From an uncultured Rubripirellula sp. (lineage in GTDB: Bacteria > Planctomycetota > Planctomycetia > Pirellulales > Pirellulaceae): a stretch of 64,000 nucleotides of DNA. Below the pieces are notes generated by a model, which did no database searches, was not told the origin of the DNA, and was given only the letters and a program-made list of their open reading frames with translations. How positions within the stretch are numbered: position 1 is the first letter of the stretch; each line of letters starts with the position of its first letter. Location: contig CALJHC010000010.1 in the NCBI GenBank assembly GCA_938075415.1, forward strand, positions 62,001 to 126,000, in the 5' to 3' direction. This document shows, piece after piece, positions 36,742 through 45,838 of this stretch. Both the position numbers and the translations under genes were made by a program.

Positions 36742-37320
36742 TTACCACTGAAGGAATCGAGTGAGCATTTCAATGCCCGGTTCGGTCAAGAAGCTTTCGG
36801 GATGAAATTGCCATCCTTCCAATTTAAATTGGCGGTGTCTCACTCCCATGATTTGTCGAGTCCCGCCAGTTTCAGTCCAAGCAGAAACTTCAAGTTCACT
36901 GGAGAGCGTCGGAGGGTCGATCACCAGGCTGTGATAGCGAGTGGCGACGAAGGGGTTGGGAAGGCCATGAAATAGACCTTGGTCGTCATGTGAGATTTCG
37001 TCAGTTTTTCCATGCATCAGTTCTGGAGCACGAACGATGTTTGCACCGAACGCTTGGCCTATGGATTGATGTCCTAAGCAGACACCGAGCAGCGGGACTT
37101 TTCCGGCGAACGCCTTGATACAGTCGACGCTGATTCCCGCCTCGTTGGGTGTGCAGGGTCCAGGGGATACTAGAATTCTTTCAGGTGAAATGCCCTCGAT
37201 TTCATCTATGCTGATTTCATCATTGCGGTGGACTTGAATATTGATATTGGGATCAATCTCACCAATTCGCTGAACGAGATTGTAAGTAAATGAATCGTAG
37301 TTATCGATGACGATGACCAT
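36742..37320 (-). CDS. glutamine amidotransferase, anthranilate/aminodeoxychorismate synthase component II
   Basis: The 192-residue class I glutaminase (TrpG/PabA) begins MVIVIDNYDSFTYNLVQ. It has VSPGPCTPNEAG (oxyanion region), nucleophile Cys81 in LLGVCLGHQ, RYHSLV and the His-Glu pair in GWQFHPESFLTEPG. It supplies ammonia from glutamine to a chorismate-using synthase, making anthranilate or 4-amino-4-deoxychorismate. The partner subunit is not in this window, so TrpG and PabA roles (or both) remain open. The start at 37320 matches the family N-terminus; the frame extends to 37416. It is divergent from the DUF2617 gene. Confidence 0.93.
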   Translation of the reverse strand: MVIVIDNYDSFTYNLVQRIGEIDPNINIQVHRNDEISIDEIEGISPERILVSPGPCTPNEAGISVDCIKAFAGKVPLLGVCLGHQSIGQAFGANIVRAPELMHGKTDEISHDDQGLFHGLPNPFVATRYHSLVIDPPTLSSELEVSAWTETGGTRQIMGVRHRQFKLEGWQFHPESFLTEPGIEMLTRFLQW

Positions 37321-37711
37321 GGCGAGTTCTTTGAGAATCTTGTCAACGAGAAAATTTGGTGGAAAGTGTAGAAAGTTATTGTCTGTTGGGTCACAGTTAC
37401 GCTCTTCAGCCCTCACAGGTTGTGGGTGTATAATACACAGTCTGTTGATTTATCGAATGGTCGACTAAAACGATCGTTCGATTGAATCTTAAAAAAATCT
37501 ATCGCATTGCGACAATCTGTTTTGGTATGAATCAAGTCTGCGTCGTGGTGGTTGTTGGTTTGCGGCGTTTGTATGCCTAAAGTCGGTGTTGCAGTTTTTG
37601 TTCGATGATTGTCTCTTTTGGCCTTCTTCCGGCGTGGAGTTGGTTGTTTAATTGAGGCCATTGAATTTCAGTTTGCCGAATGGTCCTAATTGATTTTACG
37701 GAAGTTTTGTT
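37321..37711. promoter_or_regulatory. divergent control region with two perfect palindromes
   Basis: The spacer between the glutaminase and DUF2617 genes holds GTGTATAATACAC (37426-37438, a 6-1-6 perfect palindrome that contains TATAAT) and AACGATCGTT (37469-37478). A regulator site overlapping a -10 element is plausible. No good -35 hexamer lies at the right distance, so the promoter reading is weak. Nothing else was seen in the 391 bp. Confidence 0.4.
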
Positions 37712-38266
37712 GTGCTATCAGTTCGTCCAAAAGTCGCTGAATTAGCATTTCACGTATTCAGTCGATCTTTGCACCCTGAACTTTACAAGCTTCAGAAGAG
37801 CCGCGTGATCAAGCGGACGAATTACGAGGCTCAGGTAAATATCACCAATTGTGGGCATGTCATAACTTGGGTGGCCTCGGGAGTCACGTTATGTGAAGTC
37901 GCTTCTGGGGCTCATCAGCCGTTGCCAAAAAAACGTTGTTTGCTTTCCCAACCGCTTAAAGGTAGCCGCACGGAGCAGTCAACCTGTCGTGAGGGTGTTC
38001 AGTATCGAACCCATTTCCAGTTAGAGCGAGTGCAGCCGGATCTGTTTTGGATGGTGCAGCAGCAGCTTGGAGCAGAACAGACTGAGGGCTTGGTGCATCA
38101 CTTTGAATCTAGCGGGCGGATGGCCCTCGGCGCACTGAGCTATGTGGGTGTCGAGACGCGGCACCGATCGATGTTGGTTCAGGCCATTCACACCTTTCCC
38201 GATGACCACGCCATCGTCAAAGTCGAGTCGCTTTTCTCACTGCCTGATTCCGACGCTAAAGTCTGA
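37712..38266 (+). CDS. DUF2617 family protein
   Basis: The 184-residue protein starts LSVRPKVAELAFHVFSRSLHPELY, the characteristic N-terminus of DUF2617. VNITNCGHVITW, QPLPKKRCLLSQPLKGSRTE, YRTHFQLERVQPDLFW and a C-terminal AIHTFPDDHAIVKVESLF segment follow. The family is found in planctomycetes and actinobacteria and has no known function; it looks cytoplasmic with mixed alpha/beta content. It starts at GTG 37712 with GGAAG about 8 nt upstream. The next gene, a HisA-like protein, begins 229 bp downstream on the same strand. Confidence 0.8.
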   Translation: MLSVRPKVAELAFHVFSRSLHPELYKLQKSRVIKRTNYEAQVNITNCGHVITWVASGVTLCEVASGAHQPLPKKRCLLSQPLKGSRTEQSTCREGVQYRTHFQLERVQPDLFWMVQQQLGAEQTEGLVHHFESSGRMALGALSYVGVETRHRSMLVQAIHTFPDDHAIVKVESLFSLPDSDAKV

Positions 38267-38495
38267 AATTTTTGATTGAGGTCGCTCAGGTCTCTCAAGG
38301 TGATTGTGGGAACTTGTCGGGTCGAGCTGGGTTGACCGATGGGTGTTAGCCTTTTTTCGGTTGAGCCGCGTGCTAGCTGATAATCGAGAGGAATCAGAGT
38401 GGTTATGGTGGTAAGTGAAGATTGCTTTCTTGCAATCGGCTAAGAAGTTGCCGGTCGTCTCGCATTTTGAACCGTCCCTATCCAAAGCAAGCAAT

Positions 38496-39242
38496 ATGAA
38501 CGAGCAATTGGGTGCGGCTCGGCTGACGGCGTTCAAAGATGAGGTTCAGAATCTTATTGGAGTGATTGACTTACTGCGTGGTAGGGCGGTTCATGCGGTA
38601 GCTGGAAAGCGGCATGCTTATCAGGGTGTTGATTTCTGCGGTGGTGATTACCTGGCGTTGGTTCGGCATTACCAAAATCTCGGAATCGGTTCGTTTTACA
38701 TCGCTGACCTCGATGCGATTCAGGGTGGGACTCCGGGTTGGCACGATCTGTCGATTCTTGCGGAGGAATGTTCAGGACGTGCGATGATTGATATTGGTTG
38801 GCGTGGTGGGTCGAGGGCTCAGACACGCGAGGTGATATCGCTAGGGCAACGCTGGAAAATGTTGAAGTGGCTAGTGGCTACTGAGACTTGCAGGGATTTG
38901 AATGCGTTACAGGAATTGGCCGACTTGGTGGATCCTGAACGGCTGTGCCTGAGTCTGGATTTTCGCGATGGTCAGTTTTTGTCGACCATGGGAAGCTGGC
39001 AGGATTGGGTTGATTGCGGTCAGAGAATGGGGATTCGCCAGGTAGTTGTTTTGGACATCGCAGCGGTGGGTAGAATGCGGGGCGCGGGTACGAGCAGGCT
39101 TTGCCAAGAGGTTGCCGCATGCTGGCCTGATCTATGCCTTTATTCCGGTGGAGGCGTGCGAGAGGTTGGCGACATCAAAGGATTCTTAGACGTGGGTTGC
39201 GAGGCGGTGCTGATCGCAACGGCGCTGTACCCTGCTCGATAA
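38496..39242 (+). CDS. HisA-like TIM-barrel protein
   Basis: The 248-residue protein has the phosphoribosyl-isomerase (HisA/HisF) layout: IGVIDLLRGRAVHAVAGKR with the first catalytic Asp, IADLDAIQGG at the strand-2 phosphate region, LSLDFRDGQF with the second Asp position, and the C-terminal phosphate-binding YSGGGVREVGDIKGFLDVG and VLIATALY. It departs from true HisA in the middle, and no his genes are adjacent. A specialised HisA-family role is likelier than histidine synthesis. Such paralogues accompany tetrahydromethanopterin-dependent C1 genes in some planctomycetes (my recollection, not shown here). The frame is open to GTG 38415; ATG 38496 fits the family start. Confidence 0.75.
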   Translation: MNEQLGAARLTAFKDEVQNLIGVIDLLRGRAVHAVAGKRHAYQGVDFCGGDYLALVRHYQNLGIGSFYIADLDAIQGGTPGWHDLSILAEECSGRAMIDIGWRGGSRAQTREVISLGQRWKMLKWLVATETCRDLNALQELADLVDPERLCLSLDFRDGQFLSTMGSWQDWVDCGQRMGIRQVVVLDIAAVGRMRGAGTSRLCQEVAACWPDLCLYSGGGVREVGDIKGFLDVGCEAVLIATALYPAR

Positions 39243-39256
39243 TGAAGACGATTCGG

Positions 39257-39307
39257 CACTGAATCCTGTTTGATACTGAATCCTGTTCGATACTGAATCC
39301 TGTTTGG
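39257..39307. repeat. 17-bp tandem repeat, 3 copies
   Basis: The unit YACTGAATCCTGTTYGR occurs at 39257-39273, 39274-39290 and 39291-39307, between the convergent HisA-like and YmdB-like genes. Confidence 0.9.
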
Positions 39308-39373
39308 CAGTGAGCAGAGAAAGTGAGTGCGCATCCCAGATGGGGCCTGTCATACTAATAGCAGCCCCAAGGA

Positions 39374-40150
39374 TCAGGTGATTTTTCTTTCAAAGCGTTT
39401 AATCGAGGTTGCTGTGCCATCTTCACTTGCCTCGATGATTGCCCCGCAAAGTCTCACATCGTCTGTCGCAACGTGGAAGTGCTGGGGTTGGAAGGTTGTT
39501 TTTACTGCCAAGACGGGAGCAACTGAGCGTCCCAAAATGCTGTCGTGCGGCCCGCACATGCCGACATCGCATTGAAAGGCGGTGCCTTTCGGCAGGATGG
39601 TTGCGTCATCAGTCGGTACGTGAGTGTGAGTGCCTAGGGCAGCGGTGACTCGCCCGTCTAAATGCCGTCCAAGCAGTTGTTTGTCACCCGTTGCCTCGGC
39701 ATGGATATCTACCAAAATGTACTTGGCGCTTTCTCCAATTTCTTCAATGACTCGATCTAACGCATTGAATGGACAATCGACAGGATTCATGTAGACCCGC
39801 CCAAGAACGGAAGTCACCGCTATTTTCCCTTTTTCTGTACTGACAGTCGTCCAGCTTCGCCCGGGTGCAGCTTCGGGGAAATTAGCGGGTTTCACAATCC
39901 TGTCGCTAGAGTTGAGTACTTCGGTGATCTCCTTTCGGCGATAGATGTGATCGCCCATTGTCACTGCATCGATCCCACAACCTATCAGCTGTTTGAATTG
40001 TCTCGGCATCAAGCCGGAGCCATCGGCCGCATTTTCTGCGTTGACGACAACGGCATCCAGTTCAAGTTCTTTGCGAAGTTCCGGTATTGCGGAGAGGACT
40101 GCTGACAGGCCGGGCTTGCCAACGATGTCGCCGAGGAAAAGCAGTTTCAT
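39374..40150 (-). CDS. ymdB: YmdB-family metallophosphoesterase
   Basis: The 258-residue protein has the family motifs in order: KLLFLGDIVGKPG, VVNAENAADGSGL, VTMGDHIYRR, VDIHAEATGDK and LGTHTHVPTDDATIL. YmdB enzymes are dinuclear-metal phosphodiesterases acting on 2',3'-cyclic nucleotides and influence biofilm or sporulation choices in Bacillus. The metal-ligand motif usually written GNH is GDH here, a notable but possibly tolerated change. The protein is cytoplasmic. It is transcribed away from the NfeD genes, with its promoter in the AT-rich 40151-40350 stretch. Confidence 0.88.
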   Translation of the reverse strand: MKLLFLGDIVGKPGLSAVLSAIPELRKELELDAVVVNAENAADGSGLMPRQFKQLIGCGIDAVTMGDHIYRRKEITEVLNSSDRIVKPANFPEAAPGRSWTTVSTEKGKIAVTSVLGRVYMNPVDCPFNALDRVIEEIGESAKYILVDIHAEATGDKQLLGRHLDGRVTAALGTHTHVPTDDATILPKGTAFQCDVGMCGPHDSILGRSVAPVLAVKTTFQPQHFHVATDDVRLCGAIIEASEDGTATSIKRFERKIT

Positions 40151-40531
40151 GAAAACTCGTTAATTCGTCAATGCGTGGAAGGTCGAGAGTCTTGGTGAGT
40201 AGTGCGTCTTATGGATGTCGATCGCTCGGCGGAAAGCAGTAAAATTAAATTGTTTTTCCTCTTTCATTACTTTTGAGTTTTTTTGAAATATACACTAAAG
40301 CCGGCAGAAAGTTTCTATTTTTGCCAAAGTTTTTGACAAGTTTTCGGTCTTCTATTGGAAAGGAATTGTGACCGCGAGCAGACAGCAAAGAACTCCACGT
40401 TTGACAGGATCGTTGTGGTGTAACACCACTTCAGTGCATCGTTACATTCCGAGGATGAACCAATGCCGATTCGATCCGTTTTTGCACCGGAAAATTGATC
40501 GAAAATTTATTTTTTCCTGAAACTCCCGTGC
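40151..40531. other. AT-rich intergenic region with 15-bp perfect palindrome
   Basis: GTGGTGTAACACCAC (40415-40429) is a perfect 7-1-7 inverted repeat, preceded by a TTGACA (40401-40406). The half toward ymdB (about 40230-40350) is very A/T-rich and likely contains its promoter. No gene was seen in the 381 bp. Confidence 0.45.
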
Positions 40532-41095
40532 TCAGGATTCCTCGAAATCCTCAATCGGTGTCTCTAGGCTTCTGGGGGATTCAGTCAAGCGATTGGCGTC
40601 TTCACTCGCAGGAGATATCGGTCGAACGTAGAGCCTTCCCATTTCGAGATGGCTAACGCAAACACCCTGACCGGCCTTGATGAACTGTCCTTCGGTGACC
40701 ACGTCAATGTTTTCACCTGCGAGCAAGGCGGTGCCATTAGGCTGTAGATCTGTTTCGGCAATTCCGGTTTGGTTAATCATTTGCGACAGTGGAGTGCCTC
40801 GAGATGTGGTGTGTACGACTCGCTTCGCCAATTGTCCTGGATAGCGGTTGAGGATCTTTTGCCCCATTTTCGTTCTAGGCCAAGTCTTGACCAACGCGGC
40901 AATCAGGGCAGGGGTCACAACGAGGATGAATAAGAGAACAGCAAATCCTGACACCGAACTGAGGGAGAATCCAAAGGCAATGGCGGTGAATAGGCAGATG
41001 GCGGACGCAGTTGCCAGCAATCCACTTGTTGGCAGAAGGCATTCGCCGACAAGCATGATGTAGCCAATGGCAATGAGAAAGATGATGATGATCAA
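40532..41095 (-). CDS. short NfeD-family membrane protein
   Basis: The 187-residue protein has an N-terminal hydrophobic region with two or three membrane helices (~1-68, including GYIMLVGECLLPTSGLLA). A cytosolic OB-fold domain (~110-165) follows with IAETDLQPNGTALLAGENIDVVTEGQFIKAGQGVCVSHLE, the NfeD C-terminal pattern. NfeD proteins partner SPFH/stomatin proteins and membrane proteases, and no SPFH gene is visible here. The start is a TTG just 5 bp after the stop of the long NfeD gene, so translation is probably coupled. The acidic tail is not conserved. Confidence 0.85.
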   Translation of the reverse strand: MIIIIFLIAIGYIMLVGECLLPTSGLLATASAICLFTAIAFGFSLSSVSGFAVLLFILVVTPALIAALVKTWPRTKMGQKILNRYPGQLAKRVVHTTSRGTPLSQMINQTGIAETDLQPNGTALLAGENIDVVTEGQFIKAGQGVCVSHLEMGRLYVRPISPASEDANRLTESPRSLETPIEDFEES

Positions 41096-41100
41096 CGGTA

Positions 41101-43596
41101 TTATTCCAAAGTTTGTTCGACAATCACTCGGTTGGCAAAGACTTGAATGACTTTCAACCGAGTTCCTGATTCGATCGCTATTCCCTCGCTAACAACTTGC
41201 ACCGTTTCTTCACCAAACTTTGCCTTACCTGAGGGATGGAGAGGAGTGGTGGCGACACCATCCGCCCCTAGCAAGTGATCGTAGTTTTCGATTCTTTCGG
41301 CATCATTTAATGCAACCAAGTCCGGAGAATCCATCACCAGTCCTCGGAAGCCGGGGATCCTTGACAGCAACGTTCGCATAAGGATTAAGCCCGTTAGAAG
41401 GCCCGCGAAGCCACCGAGCATGACCCAAACGCCGTGGGAGAAAGCATTGAGCTGATAGGTGTTGCGGGGGATCACAAATGTTTGGCTCATCAATACGATT
41501 GCGAGTCCGGTCAGAAGGAATCCGCCAATGCCGAAAATGCCAAAGCCTGGAATAACGAAAAATTCGATGCCGATGCATATGATTCCGAGCGTGAAGAGGA
41601 TGAGTTCAAACCATTCTGCCGTACCGGCGAGCAATTTGATCCAAAAGTAGAGCGAAAAGCAGAGCAAGGAGAGGAAACCCGGTACGCCCAATCCCGGTGA
41701 GCTAAATTCTGCCGAGAGTGCAGCAAAGCCGATAAAAAGAAGTACGACGGCAAAAGCCTGGTTGCCACCAAGTTTTTCGATTACGCGAACGAAATTCTGA
41801 TCGGTGACCGGTCGCAGTTCTTCTTTGATACCGATCTTGGTTGCTGCGGAGGTGGGTGTTTCCGCAATGCCATCGGCGAGTCCCAGTTCGATTGCTTGTC
41901 GGGCCGTGATCCCGTTTTGTAGTTGGACGCGATCGCCTCGAATCCACTTTTCTCGTTCTCGATCCTTTTCTCCGGCGTCCATTTCGATCAAACCAAGTGA
42001 CCGGATAAGATCCGATTCATTGCAATACACGATCGCACCTGTTTTTCGATTGGTGAAGGAATAGATCGTCAGGCTGGGGTCGAGGAGGCCCCTGATCAGA
42101 CCATCACTTCTCCCTGTTTTTTGAGCGAGTGAAGCGATGAGTATTTTGTCGCTAGCGTTTAAGGAATCGATCAAAGTGGTTTGGGTGCCAGGTCCGCCGA
42201 GTACCGCATCAGAAGCTAGGTAAAGCGGTTTGCAGGCAAGTGCGATCAACGTTGCATCACCCGAGGCTTTTTTGGTCACGATGCCCGCAACACTCTGAAT
42301 CGGCGATGGTGGCTCAACGAGCCAGTCAGAAAAAACAAGGCTATCAGCCGGGCTGCCACCATCTGAGTCAATTGAAATGAGCCAGGTGTTGACGGTTGTG
42401 TCCTTCAGGGTAGCCCTCAAGTTACTTTGCCAGCGGGCAATTCTTGATGAGGAGATCGCGCCGCTGATTTGCAGGTACCTTGCGACACGCTCGATCTCAC
42501 TGGTTTCTGGCTCGATGGCTTCTGTCTTCGCAAGGTCGAGAAAATCAGCCACTTCGAGTTTGTTGTCGACGATTTGGCTTGACGCGTTCGAGCTGCGAAG
42601 TTTCGCGGATTCAAGTCGCAAGGGCGTACCCGATTCTGACCAAATGCTTTCCGAAATGATTTGTCCCTCGGCGCGGACGCCCTCAAGATCCTCTCCGCAG
42701 AGCAATTGTTGCCCCTCCGAGATGGTTGAGGCCAAGGAGAGTTTTGTTTTCGAGTCCAGGAAGGCACGAACCATCGGCTGGGGAAAGACGCCACGTTGTT
42801 TCGCGATTTCTAGGTAGGAAAGTCGTACTGTTTTGTCGGGAGCCTCCACTTCAAGATCATCCGCGTCAAACCCGATGAGTTTCCCCTCTTTGGAGCAGAG
42901 AGAAGATTCAGCGGCAAGAATTGGAAGCAAGGCGTGGTTAGAAACGGGACGATCAATCCAGGCGATGATCTTTAGTCGCCGCTGTTTTGGGTTGGAAAGA
43001 TAGCGAGCAAGCTTTAGAGCATCTTCAAATCGCGTCAAATCGTTTCCAGGTTCATTACCAACGGTTGTAGCCTTGGTGGACAAACGCGTGCGAGATGGGA
43101 TCCTCCCCGAGGCGTAGTGAAGGATTACCGTGGTTCGCTTACCATCAGAGCCCAGCTTCTTGAGGCTCTCTAGTTGTTTGATGATTCGGTCGATATCGTC
43201 GGGATTCAGGTTCGCTGGGACAGTGATAAAGAATCCGGTTCGCTGCTGGCTAGCTCGAGGTACAGTGCTGGAATTGGAGGCATCAACGCTGTTGGATCTT
43301 GGGGCTGGCGGCGTTTGGGCAATGATTGAACCGTCTTGAGCCAGCTGATCCGTTTCAATCGACACGAACGTGGTTGGTTCGATTGCCTTGACGGCGGTGG
43401 AGCAAACGGGCAACGGATCACTTGTTATTTCTCCCGCGTCTGTGGTCTGGGAATTCCAAAGTGCGCCCCAAAAGCAAGCCGTCACCAATAATATTGCGAA
43501 AAGAAGCCAGTCAGCGTTGGCTCGTTTTGGTAGCTGTGGATTCAGTTGCCCGCTTGATGGATCGGGATGCTGATGATGAGCTAGGTCAATTGGCAT
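41101..43596 (-). CDS. long NfeD protein with ClpP/SppA-like domains and membrane-OB part
   Basis: The 831-residue protein has an N-terminal anchor helix (~29-46). Two crotonase/ClpP-like serine-protease-fold regions follow (~115-270 and ~390-575), the second with WLISIDSDGGSPADSL and ACKPLYLASDAVLGGPG. A block of membrane helices (~610-745, with EFSSPGLGVPGFLSLLCFSLYFW and IEFFVIPGFGIFGIGGFLL) and a C-terminal OB domain (~760-831, GADGVATTPLHPSGKAKFG) complete the long-NfeD layout, with an unusual extra N-terminal protease-like repeat. A catalytic Ser/Lys pair could not be fixed, so proteolysis is uncertain. It is followed directly by the short NfeD. Confidence 0.85.
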   Translation of the reverse strand: MPIDLAHHQHPDPSSGQLNPQLPKRANADWLLFAILLVTACFWGALWNSQTTDAGEITSDPLPVCSTAVKAIEPTTFVSIETDQLAQDGSIIAQTPPAPRSNSVDASNSSTVPRASQQRTGFFITVPANLNPDDIDRIIKQLESLKKLGSDGKRTTVILHYASGRIPSRTRLSTKATTVGNEPGNDLTRFEDALKLARYLSNPKQRRLKIIAWIDRPVSNHALLPILAAESSLCSKEGKLIGFDADDLEVEAPDKTVRLSYLEIAKQRGVFPQPMVRAFLDSKTKLSLASTISEGQQLLCGEDLEGVRAEGQIISESIWSESGTPLRLESAKLRSSNASSQIVDNKLEVADFLDLAKTEAIEPETSEIERVARYLQISGAISSSRIARWQSNLRATLKDTTVNTWLISIDSDGGSPADSLVFSDWLVEPPSPIQSVAGIVTKKASGDATLIALACKPLYLASDAVLGGPGTQTTLIDSLNASDKILIASLAQKTGRSDGLIRGLLDPSLTIYSFTNRKTGAIVYCNESDLIRSLGLIEMDAGEKDREREKWIRGDRVQLQNGITARQAIELGLADGIAETPTSAATKIGIKEELRPVTDQNFVRVIEKLGGNQAFAVVLLFIGFAALSAEFSSPGLGVPGFLSLLCFSLYFWIKLLAGTAEWFELILFTLGIICIGIEFFVIPGFGIFGIGGFLLTGLAIVLMSQTFVIPRNTYQLNAFSHGVWVMLGGFAGLLTGLILMRTLLSRIPGFRGLVMDSPDLVALNDAERIENYDHLLGADGVATTPLHPSGKAKFGEETVQVVSEGIAIESGTRLKVIQVFANRVIVEQTLE

Positions 43597-44420
43597 CGTT
43601 TCACGACCAGTTCGGAATGTCGGGGCAGGAAGAACGAATCGATGAGGTTGATGAGTCCGTGCATCAGAGTGTGTCCGATTTCGCAGAGTATCTCTGATAT
43701 CTAAGACTGTGTTAGTATTTTACGTTGTTCAGGCTCGTCGGCAAAGGTTCTTGGCTTCTCCTTCTCTGGGTGGAAATCAATTAATTCGATGCATCCACCA
43801 CTTTACGGCAACCGCCCGGTAGCGGTGAGATAGGAGTGGATTTCGCGTTGCGGAAAAAGAGAATTGACGTCGAACTTAACCTGCTCGTCGATTGGAAGCT
43901 GTTGGATGGGATGATGATTTCGCCGATTAGCAGGGACATTTGTACTGTTTGCTGAGTGAAACTATTTGTTTGACGGGTTTGATTTGTCGACGCGAGAAGT
44001 GGGGATAATCTGCTAGGATTGGTCGTTGGATGCTGATTGAATGGTGTTTTTTTTGAAGTAATCGACCTGAGTGAGTCATTCCGACTGCCGATTTCGGCGA
44101 TTGATTGGTCGTGGAAACCCTATGCCGATCGTTGCCTTGGAGCATGCTTGTTTCGTAATCAACCTTGCATTGGCATTGATAGTTTGAAGAAAGTTACACA
44201 ATGCGTTCCGTTGGAACGGTGTTGAAATCGAAATGCGGTTGAGGTAGACGCAGGCTTCAAAATCCAGCGTACTGATTGCTGAAAAGTCACAAATCATTTT
44301 TTGCAGGTGTAACACAACGAGAGCAGAAGTGGATTGTTCATAGGTTGGCGTGTATGCGGAGGCGTGTATGCGGAGGCGTGTGTCTGCCGAGTTGGATGAA
44401 GAGTTTTTGATTGGGTTCAA
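43597..44420. other. divergent intergenic region with 14-bp repeat
   Basis: The 824 bp separate NfeD from the M28 peptidase gene. A 14-bp unit GCGTGTATGCGGAG occurs twice (44348-44361, 44362-44375) with a partial third copy, just upstream of the peptidase. No gene or RNA was recognised. Confidence 0.5.
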
Positions 44421-45467
44421 ATGAGGAAGGGCAAGTCGGTGAGCGATAGATCGCCAACAAGGCGTCGTGGCAAGGGATTTTGGGTTGTATTTGTCGTTGC
44501 TGCATGCTGCACTGCATGGCCGATCGTTATTTCTCTACGGCAGGTAAAACTCGAACAACCCGGTTCCCGCGTCATGGCCGCGGTGCCGGTTCGGTACCAG
44601 CCAGATCGAGCCATGCGTTATTTGACGCAAATCTGCGATCTCGGCACCAGAATGTCTGGCTCACCGGGGATGAAACGCCAGCAGGATGATTTGAGTGCAT
44701 TTTTCAAGAAGCGCGGTGCAGAGGTTCAGTTGCAGAATTTTGTCATCCGGCACCCCGTCGATGGAACGGACGTACCGATGGCGAACTTAATTGCTTCTTG
44801 GTATCCGAATCGTCCAAAGCGTTACTTGTTATGTGCACATTATGACACGCGACCGTTTCCAGACTCTGATCCCAAAAACAAGCAGGGTCGATTCATTGGA
44901 GCAAATGATGGTGGAAGTGGTGTCGCAGCGTTGATGGAACTCTCACACCAACTCAACCAACTGCCAAGTGGAGTGGGAGTTGATATTGTGTTGTTTGACG
45001 GTGAGGAATTTGTGTGGCAGCAGGGGCGCGACGAATACTTTCTCGGGTCAACCTTCTTTGCAGAAAAGTATGCTTTGAACGCTCCCAAAGTTCCGTATCA
45101 AGCCGGAATCCTTTTGGATATGGTTGGGGATCGAGAGCTGAAAATTTACTATGAACACAACAGCATGAAATATGCAAAAAGCGTTGCCAGAGACCTGTGG
45201 CGTACGGCAGAATCACTTGGCGTTAATGCGTTCATTCCTCGCTATCGACATCAAATCGACGATGACCATATTCCTTTGAATGAGATTGCAAAAATTCCCA
45301 CCGTGGATGTGATAGATTTTGATTATCCGAGACCGGGGTTTGGCGCCCCGAGTTATTGGCACACCGAGCAGGATGTTCCCGCCAACTGCAGTGGAGAATC
45401 ACTTGCCGCCGTTGTTTGGGTCGTTCATGAGTGGTTGGTGGGTCAAGTTGAACGTGTGGGAAGGTAG
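44421..45467 (+). CDS. M28-family peptidase / glutaminyl-peptide cyclotransferase-like protein
   Basis: The 348-residue protein has an N-terminal membrane anchor or signal (~20-38). The M28 zinc-site residues are spread as expected: CAHYDTRPFPD, GANDGGSGVAALMEL, VLFDGEEF, LLDMVGD and the last His in YWHTEQD. The insertions and the AHYDTRP...NDGGSG pattern are close to bacterial glutaminyl cyclases, which form pyroglutamate at N-termini, but aminopeptidase activity is equally possible. It probably faces the periplasm. The next gene starts 8 bp later, so they form an operon. Confidence 0.88.
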   Translation: MRKGKSVSDRSPTRRRGKGFWVVFVVAACCTAWPIVISLRQVKLEQPGSRVMAAVPVRYQPDRAMRYLTQICDLGTRMSGSPGMKRQQDDLSAFFKKRGAEVQLQNFVIRHPVDGTDVPMANLIASWYPNRPKRYLLCAHYDTRPFPDSDPKNKQGRFIGANDGGSGVAALMELSHQLNQLPSGVGVDIVLFDGEEFVWQQGRDEYFLGSTFFAEKYALNAPKVPYQAGILLDMVGDRELKIYYEHNSMKYAKSVARDLWRTAESLGVNAFIPRYRHQIDDDHIPLNEIAKIPTVDVIDFDYPRPGFGAPSYWHTEQDVPANCSGESLAAVVWVVHEWLVGQVERVGR

Positions 45468-45475
45468 TTGGTATC

Positions 45476-45838
45476 ATGGCTGCAGGCAGCATCATCCTAG
45501 GGTTAACCCTGTGTTTTTTCGCCGGATGGCTACACTGGAAGGACACAGAGGGTTGGCCAAACGAATCCTTCGAGACTGTGCTGGATAAGCAGTATCGATC
45601 GAAGCGGTCGGCGGGAAGACGGCGGATCCATTATTTAATCGCAGGCTGTGGGTTGGCGATTTTGGTTGCGGCGGTCGCAGGTCCGGGTGTCATCTGGTTG
45701 GTTTCCTGGTCGCTTGTCATGATTGGGTCTTTGGTGGTTGTGCTGTTGGCCTTGGTCGATGCGTTTCGAACCCATCGCTATCACAGTGCCAAACTTCCCG
45801 AAATTCGCCGAGAGACCATCGGTGATTCCGAAAATTGA
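45476..45838 (+). CDS. small membrane protein, unknown
   Basis: The 120-residue protein has three hydrophobic segments (~3-18, ~51-69, ~72-92), a basic loop (KQYRSKRSAGRRRIHY) between the first and second, and a polar C-terminal tail. No family was recognised. The start lies 8 bp after the M28 peptidase stop, with GGAAGG at the end of that gene serving as ribosome site, so it is probably made together with the peptidase. Confidence 0.7.
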   Translation: MAAGSIILGLTLCFFAGWLHWKDTEGWPNESFETVLDKQYRSKRSAGRRRIHYLIAGCGLAILVAAVAGPGVIWLVSWSLVMIGSLVVVLLALVDAFRTHRYHSAKLPEIRRETIGDSEN

